A stretch of 64,000 nucleotides of DNA. Source: an uncultured Myxococcales bacterium (lineage in GTDB: Bacteria > Myxococcota > Myxococcia > Myxococcales > Myxococcaceae). Both the position numbers and the translations under genes were made by a program. Every line of letters begins with the position of its first letter. The stretch's first letter is position 1. Shown here one piece after another: positions 27,293 through 35,696 of this stretch. The DNA is taken from contig CALJKW010000078.1 of the NCBI GenBank assembly GCA_937980205.1, positions 124,001-188,000 of the forward strand, read 5' to 3'. The notes under the pieces were generated by a model. The model saw nothing but the letters and a program-made list of their open reading frames with translations, ran no database searches and was not told the DNA's origin.

Positions 27293-27850
27293 ATGACGAT
27301 TCCATCGGCCCTGCTTCGTCCGCTCGCTGCCCCGCTGCGCTCCGACGAGGGCGTCTGGACTCCGGTGCCGGGTGAGGTCGAGGCCCGGCTCGGCAGGCAG
27401 ATCGAGCAGCTTCGCGCCGTCATTCCGAGCGCAGGTCCGGCGCGAGCGCTGCTGCAGCGCGAGCTCGAGCGCCTCGAGGCCTACCAGGCGCAGCTCGTGC
27501 GAACGGGCAACCTGGTCCAACTGCCGCACGGCACCGACCCCAGGTCCATCGTGCGGCCCTCGCCGGCGCTGAAGGCCGAGCTGGCCAGGGTGCGCGACCA
27601 GACGCTCGAGGGGCTTCGCGCGAAGCTCGGGGACCCACACCGCTGGTACGGCGGCAGAGTGCCGGCGCTCGTCTCCGACGGGCTGGCACGCGCCCAGGGC
27701 GCTCGCGACGTCGAGGCGCTGCTCAGTCGTGCCGACGTGCGGAAGGCGCTGCTGGCGATGACCGACTTCGGCTACGAGCCCGCGCGGGAATGGTCTGACC
27801 TGCGCGCGGCGCTGGACGCGGCGAACCGGGCCTTCGGCCTGGCGCTGTGA
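27293..27850 (+). CDS. Hypothetical protein, helical
   Basis: A 185-residue protein that I do not recognise. AGGAGAG sits just upstream of the ATG. There is no signal peptide or membrane helix. The sequence is charged and helical (EVEARLGRQIEQLRAVIPSA, ALLQRELERLEAYQAQLVRTGN), ending with a segment LAMTDFGYEPAREWSDLRAALDAANRAFGL. It sits between the carotenoid genes and converges on the cytochrome lipoprotein gene, which ends 21 bases beyond. Codon use looks like that of its neighbours, so it is likely a real gene. Confidence 0.6.
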   Translation: MTIPSALLRPLAAPLRSDEGVWTPVPGEVEARLGRQIEQLRAVIPSAGPARALLQRELERLEAYQAQLVRTGNLVQLPHGTDPRSIVRPSPALKAELARVRDQTLEGLRAKLGDPHRWYGGRVPALVSDGLARAQGARDVEALLSRADVRKALLAMTDFGYEPAREWSDLRAALDAANRAFGLAL

Positions 27851-27870
27851 GCCGCCGGCCCTGCTCGAGC

Positions 27871-29415
27871 TCAGAGCGACTCGAGGTACGCGATGAGCTT
27901 CGCCTTCTCGTCCTCGGTCAGCCCGTCACAGGTCATCGTGTGGCCAACGTCGCTCTGTGCGTAGACGCCGCCGTTCTTCCGCGGCACCCGGCAGAACAGC
28001 GCGTCGAGCCCGTCGACCGCGCCGTTGTGCAGGAGCCGCTTCTGGCTGAAGAGGCCGTTCATGCGCGGCGCCTTCACGCCGCGGGTGACGTTGCTCGCGT
28101 CGCCGCCGAGGCCGCAGCAGGGCTTCCCGTCTGCGCCCGGGTTGTAGATGGTGCCGTAGACGGCGTCGGTGCCGACCTCCGCGAACGTGAACACGCGGGC
28201 GCTCTCGCCGCTGGGGCCCGAGTGACAGTCGAGGCAGCCCTTCGTGACGAACAGCCGCGCCCCGTCGCGCACCTCGGCGGCGCTCGCGGGGCTCAGGTTC
28301 GGTGGCGCGCGCAGCGACCGCACGTACTCGGCGAGCGGAGCGAGCCGCTCGGGCGTCCACGAGCCGGCGCCGACGCCGATGGCCACGAAGCCGCCGAGGA
28401 AGTCTTCGAGCGACTGCACGCCGCCGTTCCACGAGAGCCGCTCGTGCGGCATGCCGGCGCTCGCGCGCTGCGCGGCGTCCGGCAGATTCCACAGCGAGAT
28501 GATGCGGCTCACCGTCCACACGCCGTCGTCGAGCAGCGGCTTGGTGAGGAAATCCATCGTGCCGGGGTGAAGCGCGAGGAACTTCTCCTGCTCCGCGACC
28601 GAGAGTCCGGGGCCCGAGCCGGCGCCGAGCAGCGACAGCCCGACGAGGCCGGCTTCGGCGGTGTAGCCCATCTTCATCTTCGCGGTGGCCACCGGCGTCG
28701 CGAGCATCATGCGCACCGCGGGCGCGACCTCGGGGTCGTTCGCGTTGAACGACAGCGACAGCGGAGCGCCCAGCGTCACCAGGAACAGCCCGTACTGCAG
28801 CTTCGTGTTCGCGTAGCCGACCGCGAACCGACCGTCGGGCAGGCGCCCGAAGTGGCAGCTCGCGCAGGTGAAGGCGGTCGTCTCGACGGAGCCGAGCTTC
28901 CCGGTGGTCGGCGAAAGGCCGATGGGGTGCCCCTTCGCGCTGTCGGGGTTCATCACGAAGCCGAGCCGCTCGAAGCCTCTGCCGAAGAAGGTGTCCGCGA
29001 AGTGCTTCTGGTTGAAGTCCAACAGCGTGGTCGGCACGCCGACGGTGCCGAACGTCTCGTTGAAGAACATCCACTTTCCGCACCTGAGGCGCGTCGCCGG
29101 GTCGGTCGCTCCGGCGGACACCTGCGCGCACGCGTTCTCGAGCGCGGCGCGCTCGAGCACCTTCGCGAGGTCGGTGTCGACGTCGTGCGTGACCGACGGC
29201 ACGTCGGGCCAGCGGCGCGGCGCGAGCTCGGCCGGGTCCTGCGCTCCGCCGCCGGCGCTCTGCACGCCACCGCCAACGCCGCCGCCGCCCGCTCCGCCCG
29301 CGGCTGCGGTGCCGCCGCCCGTTCCGGCGGTGCCTGCGTCGGCCGGCGGCGGGCGAGGCGCCGCGCTTCCGCAGCCACTCGCGAGAACTGCACTCCAGAG
29401 CAACACACGCAGCAT
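27871..29415 (-). CDS. Cytochrome c-type lipoprotein with two heme motifs
   Basis: A 514-residue exported protein. MLRVLLWSAVLASGC is a lipoprotein signal, which is why the ATG at 29415 was preferred over longer in-frame starts. A Gly/Ala-rich linker of about 45 residues follows. Two c-type heme motifs are seen: CASCH (TAFTCASCHFGRLPDG) and CLDCH (TKGCLDCHSGPSG). A Met heme ligand candidate is in MKMGYTAEAG or MNGLF. The C-terminal part KAPRMNGLFSQKRLLHNGAVDGLDALFC, then LTEDEKAKLIAYLESL, is like the end of di-heme cytochrome c peroxidase-like or DUF1924-type proteins. It is likely periplasmic and anchored to the membrane. A link to the carotenoid genes is not obvious. Confidence 0.75.
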   Translation of the reverse strand: MLRVLLWSAVLASGCGSAAPRPPPADAGTAGTGGGTAAAGGAGGGGVGGGVQSAGGGAQDPAELAPRRWPDVPSVTHDVDTDLAKVLERAALENACAQVSAGATDPATRLRCGKWMFFNETFGTVGVPTTLLDFNQKHFADTFFGRGFERLGFVMNPDSAKGHPIGLSPTTGKLGSVETTAFTCASCHFGRLPDGRFAVGYANTKLQYGLFLVTLGAPLSLSFNANDPEVAPAVRMMLATPVATAKMKMGYTAEAGLVGLSLLGAGSGPGLSVAEQEKFLALHPGTMDFLTKPLLDDGVWTVSRIISLWNLPDAAQRASAGMPHERLSWNGGVQSLEDFLGGFVAIGVGAGSWTPERLAPLAEYVRSLRAPPNLSPASAAEVRDGARLFVTKGCLDCHSGPSGESARVFTFAEVGTDAVYGTIYNPGADGKPCCGLGGDASNVTRGVKAPRMNGLFSQKRLLHNGAVDGLDALFCRVPRKNGGVYAQSDVGHTMTCDGLTEDEKAKLIAYLESL

Positions 29416-29531
29416 GGTCGAGCCGCTCTGGCAGAGGCTCACCGGGCCGTCAATCGCCGCGCGCGAAATCCGAGTCCTGGTTCGAAACACTTCGCCACCC
29501 GGGCCGTACGCGTCTCCGGGAAGGCACCGAC

Positions 29532-30938
29532 ATGAGACGTGTCGCGGTGATCGGAGGCGGTCTCGGCGGGCTGACCGCCGCGGGAGAGCTCGCGCGCAGA
29601 GGCCACGCCGTCACGCTGTTCGAGCGGTCCGACCGGCTCGGCGGCAAGGCGCAGGCGGTCTCCCACGACGGCGTCGTGCTCGACACCGGCCCGACGCTGC
29701 TCACGCTGCCGCACGTCGTGCGCGAGGGGTTTCGCCGGCTCGACGCCGAAGACCTGCTGCCGCGCCTCGTCGAGCTGCCGGTGCAGTGCGACTACCGCTG
29801 GGCCGACGGCGCGCGCTTCCAGGCGTTCCGCGACGTCGACGCGACGGCCGCCTCCGCCGAGCGCTTCGGCGACGCAGACGGCGTGCGCTCGTTCTACGCG
29901 GCGGCGGAGGAGATCTGGCGCGCCGCCGGAGAGCCGTACCTCGAAGCCCCGCTCGACGGCACGCTCGAGTACATGATGCGCGTCGCGCGCCGCGGCCTCG
30001 ACGCCGTGTGGAAGGGCGCTCGCCTCGGCACGCTGGCCGAGCTCGCCCACCGGCACTTCCGCTCGCGGCACCTGCGCGAGTTCGCCGGCCGGTTCGCCAC
30101 GTACGCCGGAGCGTCTCCGTACCTCGCGAGCGCTGCGTTCGCGCTCATCCCCCACATCGAGCGCGCCTTCGGAGTCCACCACGTCGAGGGCGGCATGGGC
30201 GCGCTCGCCGCCGCGCTCGGCCGTGCGCTCGAGCGGCTCGGCGTCGGTGTTCGGCTCGGCGCGACGGCGTGCTGGCGTCCCGAGGGCCAGGGCTTCATCG
30301 CCGGCCCCGCAGGAGGCGAAGAGGCGTTCGACGCCGTCGTCGTCAACGCCGACCCGCTCGCGTCCGTCGGCAGAGAGCGCGAGCCGCTGGCGTTGTCGGG
30401 CTACGTGCTGTTGCTCTCGTGCGACCGCGTCGACCTGCCGCACCACACCGTCACGTTCGCGTCGAGCTACCCGGCGGAGTTCGCCGCCCTCTTCCGCGGG
30501 CGGGTGGCGACGGACGTCACGTTCTACGTCTGTCACCCCGTCGCGAGCGACGCGACGATGGCGCCGCCCGGAAAGAGCGGGCTCTTCGTGATGGTGAACG
30601 CTCCGCCGCTCGGCGAGGAGACCGACTGGGAGGCCCTGGCGGCGCGGCTGCGCAAGCAGTGTCTCGCGCACGTGAAGCATCTCGGCGCGCGCAACGTTCA
30701 GGTGCTCGGCGAACGCACGCCGGTCGACTTCGCGCGCACCGGGGCTCCGCGCGGCTCCATCTACGGCTTCCTGCCCCACGGCCGGTTCGGACCGTTCCGG
30801 CGCCCGCGGATGCGGTCGAAGACGCCGGGCCTGTTCTTCTCCGGCGGCGGCACCCACCCGGGCGGAGGCGTTCCGCTCGTGATGCTCTCGGGGCACTTCG
30901 CCGCGGAGCTCGCGAGCCGACACCTCGAGGGCAGGTAG
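29532..30938 (+). CDS. Carotenoid desaturase, CrtI/CrtD family
   Basis: A 468-residue FAD-dependent desaturase. RVAVIGGGLGGLTAAGELARRGHAVTLFERSDRLGGKAQ (residues 3 onward) is the dinucleotide-binding motif with the phytoene-desaturase-type GGKA. GVVLDTGPTLLTLP is the family's second block, and FFSGGGTHPGGGVPLVMLSGHFAAELA the C-terminal block. The HPGGGVPL form is close to CrtD, the 1-hydroxycarotenoid 3,4-desaturase, and CrtI is the alternative. Together with crtY and crtU about 4 kb away it supports a carotenoid locus, but no phytoene synthase or typical CrtI is seen in the window. It runs in the same direction as the downstream hydrolase with a 65-base gap. Confidence 0.8.
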   Translation: MRRVAVIGGGLGGLTAAGELARRGHAVTLFERSDRLGGKAQAVSHDGVVLDTGPTLLTLPHVVREGFRRLDAEDLLPRLVELPVQCDYRWADGARFQAFRDVDATAASAERFGDADGVRSFYAAAEEIWRAAGEPYLEAPLDGTLEYMMRVARRGLDAVWKGARLGTLAELAHRHFRSRHLREFAGRFATYAGASPYLASAAFALIPHIERAFGVHHVEGGMGALAAALGRALERLGVGVRLGATACWRPEGQGFIAGPAGGEEAFDAVVVNADPLASVGREREPLALSGYVLLLSCDRVDLPHHTVTFASSYPAEFAALFRGRVATDVTFYVCHPVASDATMAPPGKSGLFVMVNAPPLGEETDWEALAARLRKQCLAHVKHLGARNVQVLGERTPVDFARTGAPRGSIYGFLPHGRFGPFRRPRMRSKTPGLFFSGGGTHPGGGVPLVMLSGHFAAELASRHLEGR

Positions 30939-31003
30939 TGCGCGTTGGCCGTCGACTAAGAGGTTGGAGGTCAACCGCGGCCCGCTGGTGCTACGACGCG
31001 CGC

Positions 31004-32422
31004 ATGCGCCTCGCGTGGACGTTGCTGCTCTTCGCCGTGCCTGCCTGGGCGCAGGACTACGCCGACGAAGGTCCGCTCACCATCGCCGTGACCAGCGGCA
31101 GCGTCACGGTGCAACAGGTGGCGTTCCCGTACGACGTCTACGCGCCGACGACCGGGGGCCCGTTTCCGATCATCGCGCTGGGCCACGGCTTCTCGAACTC
31201 GAGGAACGCCATGCGGGCGTTCGCGCGCGCGCTCGCCACGCGGGGGAGCTTCGTCGTCGTGCCGCAGTTTCCGTTCCTCGACGGCAATCACGCGCGCAAC
31301 GCCGACGCCATGCTCGCGGCGCTCGATGCGGTGGCGGCCGCCAACCCGACGCGCGTCGATGCCTCGCGCCAGGCCGTCGGCGGCCACTCGGCGGGCGGGC
31401 TGTCGGCGATGCGCGCCGCGCTGACCCGGCCCTCGTTGAAGGCCGTGGCCCTGCTCGACGCCGTCGACGGCAACCCGGCGTTGACCGCCGCGCAGCTCTC
31501 CGGCGCACGCTCGCCCGTGCTGATGCTGTTTGCGGAGCCGGCGATGTGCAACAGCCAGGGGAACAGCGCGGCCTGGTACGCGAACCTGTCGGCGGTGCCG
31601 CGCGCACGCTTCAAGGTGACGAGCGCGCTGCACTGCGACCCGACCGATCCGCCCGACCCCACCTGCACGTTCGGCTGCCCGGGCACCGACACGCAGCGGG
31701 CCCGGCGCTTCCGGCGCGCCGCGGTCGCCTGGCTGCAGTACTTCGTCTCGTGCGAGCTCGCGGCGCGCACGTCGATCGACGGGGCCGAGTTTCAGGCGAG
31801 CAAGGCGGCCGGCGCCCTCGGCGCCGAGCAGTTCGACGCCCTCCCCGCCGCTCCCTGCGGCACGGCAGATGGCGGCACCGGAGCCGGTGGCGGAGCCGGC
31901 GGTGGCACCGGCGGCGGCAGCGCAGGCGGCGGCAGCGCGGGCGGCGGCAGCGCAGGTGGCGGCAGCGCAGGTGGAGGCGGCGCAGGTGGAGGCGGCGCAG
32001 GTGGAGGCAGCGCAGGTGGAGGCAGCGCGGGCGGCGGCGACGCAGGTGGAGGCGGCGCAGGTGGAGGCGACGCAGGCGGAGGCAGCGCAGGCGGAGGCAG
32101 CGCAGGCGGAGGCAGCGCGGGCGGCGCCAGCGCAGGCGGCAGCGGTGGCAGCGCCGGAGGAGGCACCACCGAGCCCCCCCGTGGCTGCGGCTGCGCGACG
32201 GGCGGTGATTTGCTGCTCGTGCTGGCGCTGGTACCGTTCGTGCGGCGCCGGCGCGGAACGACTCCGCTCTGGCGGCCCCGTTCATGTCCGACCTTCCCTT
32301 CGACACCGACGAGGAGCCGACCTCGGGCGAGCAGATGCTCGCGTCGAACGTGTTGGTCGTCGACGACGAGCCGGTCGTGCGCGACGTGCTGCGACGCCTG
32401 CTCGAGCGCGAGACGGATCTGA
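31004..32422 (+). CDS. Secreted alpha/beta hydrolase with Gly-rich stalk and MYXO-CTERM-like tail
   Basis: A 472-residue exported hydrolase. A signal peptide MRLAWTLLLFAVPAWAQ ends with a signal peptidase I site. The fold has PFPIIALGHGFSNSRNAMRAFARAL, the nucleophile Ser129 in GGHSAGG, and a catalytic His in SALHCDP, resembling dienelactone-hydrolase/cutinase-like and PET-hydrolase-type enzymes. About 95 residues of near-pure GGGSAGG/GGGAGG repeats follow. Then PRGCGCATGGDLLLVLALVPFVRRRRG resembles a MYXO-CTERM sorting signal (Cys-containing, hydrophobic, Arg-rich). The reading frame does not stop there but runs 47 more residues into the start of the next gene, ending at 32422, so either the tail is real or a frameshift lies near the end. 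Confidence 0.7.
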   Translation: MRLAWTLLLFAVPAWAQDYADEGPLTIAVTSGSVTVQQVAFPYDVYAPTTGGPFPIIALGHGFSNSRNAMRAFARALATRGSFVVVPQFPFLDGNHARNADAMLAALDAVAAANPTRVDASRQAVGGHSAGGLSAMRAALTRPSLKAVALLDAVDGNPALTAAQLSGARSPVLMLFAEPAMCNSQGNSAAWYANLSAVPRARFKVTSALHCDPTDPPDPTCTFGCPGTDTQRARRFRRAAVAWLQYFVSCELAARTSIDGAEFQASKAAGALGAEQFDALPAAPCGTADGGTGAGGGAGGGTGGGSAGGGSAGGGSAGGGSAGGGGAGGGGAGGGSAGGGSAGGGDAGGGGAGGGDAGGGSAGGGSAGGGSAGGASAGGSGGSAGGGTTEPPRGCGCATGGDLLLVLALVPFVRRRRGTTPLWRPRSCPTFPSTPTRSRPRASRCSRRTCWSSTTSRSCATCCDACSSARRI

Positions 32423-33252
32423 TCCTCTTCACGGCGGAGACCGCCGAAGCCGCGCTCGAGCAGCTGCGCACCACCCGCTTCGATCTGCTGGTGACCGACA
32501 AGAACCTGCCGGGCATGGGCGGCATCGAGCTCATCGCCGAGGCGCGGAAGCGGCAGCCGGCGCTCGAGGCGATCGTCATCACCGGCTACGCGAGCGCCGA
32601 GTCGGTGCTCGCAGCGCTGGGCGCCGGCGCGAGCGACTACCTCACCAAGCCGTTCGACGAGCTGGCGATCGTGCGCGCGAGGGTGCGCGCCGCGCTCGAT
32701 CGCAGCGCCGAGCGCACGAAGGGTCGCGTCGCCGCCCGCGGTCTCGCCGCCGAGGCCTCGCGGCGGCTCGCTGCCGGTGAAGACGCCTCCGAGCCGGTGT
32801 GGGCAGCGCTCGAGCTCGCGCTGCGGGAGTACGAGCAGGCGCCGGCCCGCGCGGCGGCGGTGCCGGTGAAGGTCGTCGGTCGCGACGAGCTCGTGCAGCT
32901 GCTGCGCGAGGCGGGGCTGGCCGCCGAGTCCGCCTCACCCGATCCCGAAGCGCTCGGCAGCGCCGTCGTCGTCGTGCTCGACACCGAGCGCACCGACTGG
33001 CGGGAGCTCGCCGACGCGCTCTCGCAGCTGCCGTGCGAAGTCGTGCTCGTCGCGCGCCACGGAGCCGAGCTGCCCGACCTGCTCGAGGCGCTCGCGCTGC
33101 ACATGGACCTGGTGGGCTTCGGCGGCGGAGCGATGAGCGGCCTCGCTCCGCGCGTGCAGGCGGCGGCCCTGCGCCGCGCGGTGGAGCGCGCGCAGGAAGA
33201 GCTCGCCCGCGCGCTCGAGGGCTTCACCCGCGCCGTCGAGCCGAAGCGCTGA
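32284..33252 (+). CDS. Response regulator with long unassigned C-terminal domain
   Basis: A 322-residue two-component protein. The REC domain (residues about 20-140) shows VVDDEP, phosphoacceptor Asp72 in LLVTDKNLPG, VITGYASAES and the Lys in DYLTKPFDE. The C-terminal 180 residues look like a degenerate second receiver-type fold (VPVKVVGRDELVQLLREAGLAAES, SAVVVVLDTERTDWRELADAL, EVVLVARHGAELPDLLEAL) ending in a helix (AALRRAVERAQEELARAL). There is no DNA-binding domain. No histidine kinase is adjacent. It overlaps the hydrolase tail by 139 bases in another frame, so the two ends and starts need experimental checking. Confidence 0.88.
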   Translation: MSDLPFDTDEEPTSGEQMLASNVLVVDDEPVVRDVLRRLLERETDLILFTAETAEAALEQLRTTRFDLLVTDKNLPGMGGIELIAEARKRQPALEAIVITGYASAESVLAALGAGASDYLTKPFDELAIVRARVRAALDRSAERTKGRVAARGLAAEASRRLAAGEDASEPVWAALELALREYEQAPARAAAVPVKVVGRDELVQLLREAGLAAESASPDPEALGSAVVVVLDTERTDWRELADALSQLPCEVVLVARHGAELPDLLEALALHMDLVGFGGGAMSGLAPRVQAAALRRAVERAQEELARALEGFTRAVEPKR

Positions 33253-34620
33253 TCACGGCGCCGTGAACAGGCACCGGCTGTTCGGCTGCGCGATGTCGGC
33301 GAGCACGTACAGGTAATACGTGCGGCCGGAGACGAGCGCCGGCGCCGCGCCGCTCTCGGGGAACCGCTGCCGCGCACCGCCGGGCGTCACGCCGTACTTC
33401 ACCGAGCCGCTCGCGAGCGGCTGGCTGCTCGAGGGGACGTCGACGCGCCACAGCGTGCCTTCGGGGAGGTCGAGGTTCGGCGGCACCGTCGGGTTCGCGG
33501 AGCCCGCCTCGAGCACGTAGACGTAGCGCGCTCCGCCGAGCAGCCAGCGCAGCGTGCCCTGCGCGTCGATTCCCTCGTCTGGCGTGCACGGCTTCGGGAC
33601 GTAGAAGCGCTGGTCGTCGAGCGGTCCCGCGCCGTACGTCTTCATCGCGTACTTGTCCTTCGAGATGCCGCGGTGCTGAAGCTCGCCCTCGAAGAAGCGG
33701 ACCATGCGCGCGTTGTCGGTGGTGGGGAAGATGGAGTGTGTGGGGTGCTGCGGCGTCGCGCGCGAGAAGCCGTTGTTCTGCTCGGGCGGGTAGGCGCCGA
33801 AGCCGACGGTGTCGACCCACCCCGCGCCCATCGCGAGCCCGCGCTCGTGGAACGAGTCGAGGAAGTTGGGGCCCGCCTCGAGGTACCAGTTCGACGCGCC
33901 CTGCGGCGCCTTCGTCGAGTGGCAGCACACGCACGCCGCCGAGCGGACCTGCGCCTTCACCCAGTCGAGCTCCTTCACGTACGCGGGGTCGTTCAGCCGC
34001 GCATCGGGCTGGCCGGCGCGCTCGGCCGGGGCGACCGGGTAATACGGACGCTGCGTGCGCACCTTCGAGCAGCTCGCGTAGTCCTCGAACGCGCGGCCCT
34101 CTTCGGTGGCGCCGGAGATCATCTCCCACGTGCAGACCTTGCCGCCGGGGCCCTTGCCGGCCGGCTCGCCGGGCTTCGGGTCGACGCAGGCGAGCGTGGG
34201 CTGCTCGAAGACGGGCAGCCCGGTGCCGCCGGTGCCGGGCTCGATGCCTCCGCAGGAAGGCGCGGGGTCGAAGATGCCGCCGCCGAAGAACTCGCAGCCG
34301 CGCTGCAGCGAGCTGCAGCTGTTCGCGTCCGAGCCGGGGAAGGTGATGCGCGTGAACGCCGGCTCTTTGCCGAGCACGCAGTAGCCCAGGTACTCGGTGA
34401 TGCCGCAGCCCGAGCCCAGGACCACCTCGGAGCCCTGCCCTGAGCAGTCCTTGCGCGCGTCGTCGGCGGTCCACTCGCCGAGGTAGTCGCGGCACTCCTC
34501 GAGCTTGCTGAAGCGGTTCACGTAGGTGCAGTGCCCGACGACCTTGTCCGGCAGCGGAGGAGGAGGCCGGCGGCCGCCACAAGCGGTCGCAACTACGGCG
34601 ATCAGGAAGGCGTGTCTCAC
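33253..34620 (-). CDS. Lipoprotein with CxxCH motif, Cys-rich
   Basis: A 455-residue exported lipoprotein that I do not recognise. MRHAFLIAVVATAC is the signal. The sequence is rich in paired Cys residues (EECRDYLGEW, RKDCSGQ, GSGCGITEYLGYCVLG, NSCSSLQRGCEFFG) and has CVCCH in SAACVCCHSTKAP, a CxxCH that could bind one c-type heme. Residues about 320-430 form a beta-rich domain (LRWLLGGARYVYVLEAGSAN, LWRVDVPSSSQPL) like a carbohydrate- or protein-binding module. The C-terminus SRCLFTAP ends the protein. The stop lies directly beside the end of the convergent response regulator gene. Confidence 0.7.
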   Translation of the reverse strand: MRHAFLIAVVATACGGRRPPPPLPDKVVGHCTYVNRFSKLEECRDYLGEWTADDARKDCSGQGSEVVLGSGCGITEYLGYCVLGKEPAFTRITFPGSDANSCSSLQRGCEFFGGGIFDPAPSCGGIEPGTGGTGLPVFEQPTLACVDPKPGEPAGKGPGGKVCTWEMISGATEEGRAFEDYASCSKVRTQRPYYPVAPAERAGQPDARLNDPAYVKELDWVKAQVRSAACVCCHSTKAPQGASNWYLEAGPNFLDSFHERGLAMGAGWVDTVGFGAYPPEQNNGFSRATPQHPTHSIFPTTDNARMVRFFEGELQHRGISKDKYAMKTYGAGPLDDQRFYVPKPCTPDEGIDAQGTLRWLLGGARYVYVLEAGSANPTVPPNLDLPEGTLWRVDVPSSSQPLASGSVKYGVTPGGARQRFPESGAAPALVSGRTYYLYVLADIAQPNSRCLFTAP

Positions 34621-34656
34621 GCCACGCTCAACGTCCGGTCGCGAAAAGCGTTTCGC

Positions 34657-35646
34657 CTACACGCCCTCGACGGGGTGGGTCCTGCGCTTCCAGGGTGCGA
34701 TGCGCTGGATGACCCACTCCAGCACCGCGGCCCCGAGCGGCAGCTGCCTCGCCTCATCTGCGAGGGCGTGTCGGGCGGCGACGTCGAAGCTCAGCGGGCG
34801 ATGCCCGCCCATCAGCGGCCAGTAGCTCGGGTCGCTCGCGTAGAGGTCGGTCCTGAGCCCCTCGACGAGCTCGCGCGCGATGGAGAGATCCGCCCGCGTC
34901 ACCAGCCCAATCCAGTAGCTCGACAACCTCGGCGTGAGGAACGGCACCGCCACCTTGCGCGCCTCGAGTCCCTCGAGCGCGGCGACGTGCTCGAGCAGCT
35001 CGCGCCCGCTGAGCGCCTCGGGGCCGTCGAGGGCAAAGACTCCCGGAGGGACATCGTCGCTGCACGCCGCGTGAACCAGCGCCGCCACGACGTCTTCGAT
35101 CGCGACCGGCTGAGAGCGATGCTCGAGCCAGCGCGGCAGCACCATCGCCGGCAGCCGCAGGCTCAGGTCGCGCACGATGCGGAAGCTCTCGCTCCGCGCC
35201 CCGACGATCATCCCCGCGCGGAGCTCGACGGTGGGGACGCCGCTCGCCCTGAGCACCTCTCCGACGCGCGAGCGGCTCGCGAGGTGCTTCGACGCCGCCC
35301 CGGTCGGCTGCACTCCGCCCAGGTACACGATGCGCCGCACCCCGGCGGTGCGCGCCGCGGCTGCGAAGCGCTCGGCGCTCTCGGCCTCGCGGGCGGCATA
35401 GTCGCCGCCGCCGCCTCGACGCCCCATCCCGTGCACGAGGTACAGCGCGGTGTCGATGCCCTCGAGCGCCGGAAGCAGCCGTTCGGGCTTCGACACGTCG
35501 AGCTGCACCCAGCTCTCGTTCGGGCTGGCGCTCCCGGTGTGCTCGCGGCGTGACGCGCACCGCACGTGCACACCGCGCGCGAGCAGCGCGGGCCGGGTCG
35601 CGCTGCCCACGAAGCCAGTGGCGCCGGTGAGGAGCACGGACCGCAT
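34657..35646 (-). CDS. NAD(P)-binding epimerase-like protein (atypical SDR)
   Basis: A 329-residue Rossmann protein. VLLTGATGFVGSATRPALLARG (residues 4-25) is the atypical SDR/NmrA nucleotide-binding motif, with VQLDVSKPERLLPALEGIDTALYLVHGMG as the next strand. The ALYLVHGMG-type motif and the absence of a clear YxxxK resemble the NAD(P)H-binding proteins related to YwnB/NmrA and the Arabidopsis-type NDUFA9-like group. The C-terminal part (PRLSSYWIGLVTRADLSIARELVEGLRTDLY) resembles the DUF2867-bearing family in that only the linker is retained, so reduced forms exist. The ATG at 35646 lies 51 bases from the stop of the upstream hydrolase gene. Substrate unknown. Confidence 0.7.
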   Translation of the reverse strand: MRSVLLTGATGFVGSATRPALLARGVHVRCASRREHTGSASPNESWVQLDVSKPERLLPALEGIDTALYLVHGMGRRGGGGDYAAREAESAERFAAAARTAGVRRIVYLGGVQPTGAASKHLASRSRVGEVLRASGVPTVELRAGMIVGARSESFRIVRDLSLRLPAMVLPRWLEHRSQPVAIEDVVAALVHAACSDDVPPGVFALDGPEALSGRELLEHVAALEGLEARKVAVPFLTPRLSSYWIGLVTRADLSIARELVEGLRTDLYASDPSYWPLMGGHRPLSFDVAARHALADEARQLPLGAAVLEWVIQRIAPWKRRTHPVEGV

Positions 35647-35696
35647 GGGCCTTCTGATAGCGGCCGCCCACACCGTGCTTCAACGGCATCTGCGCC

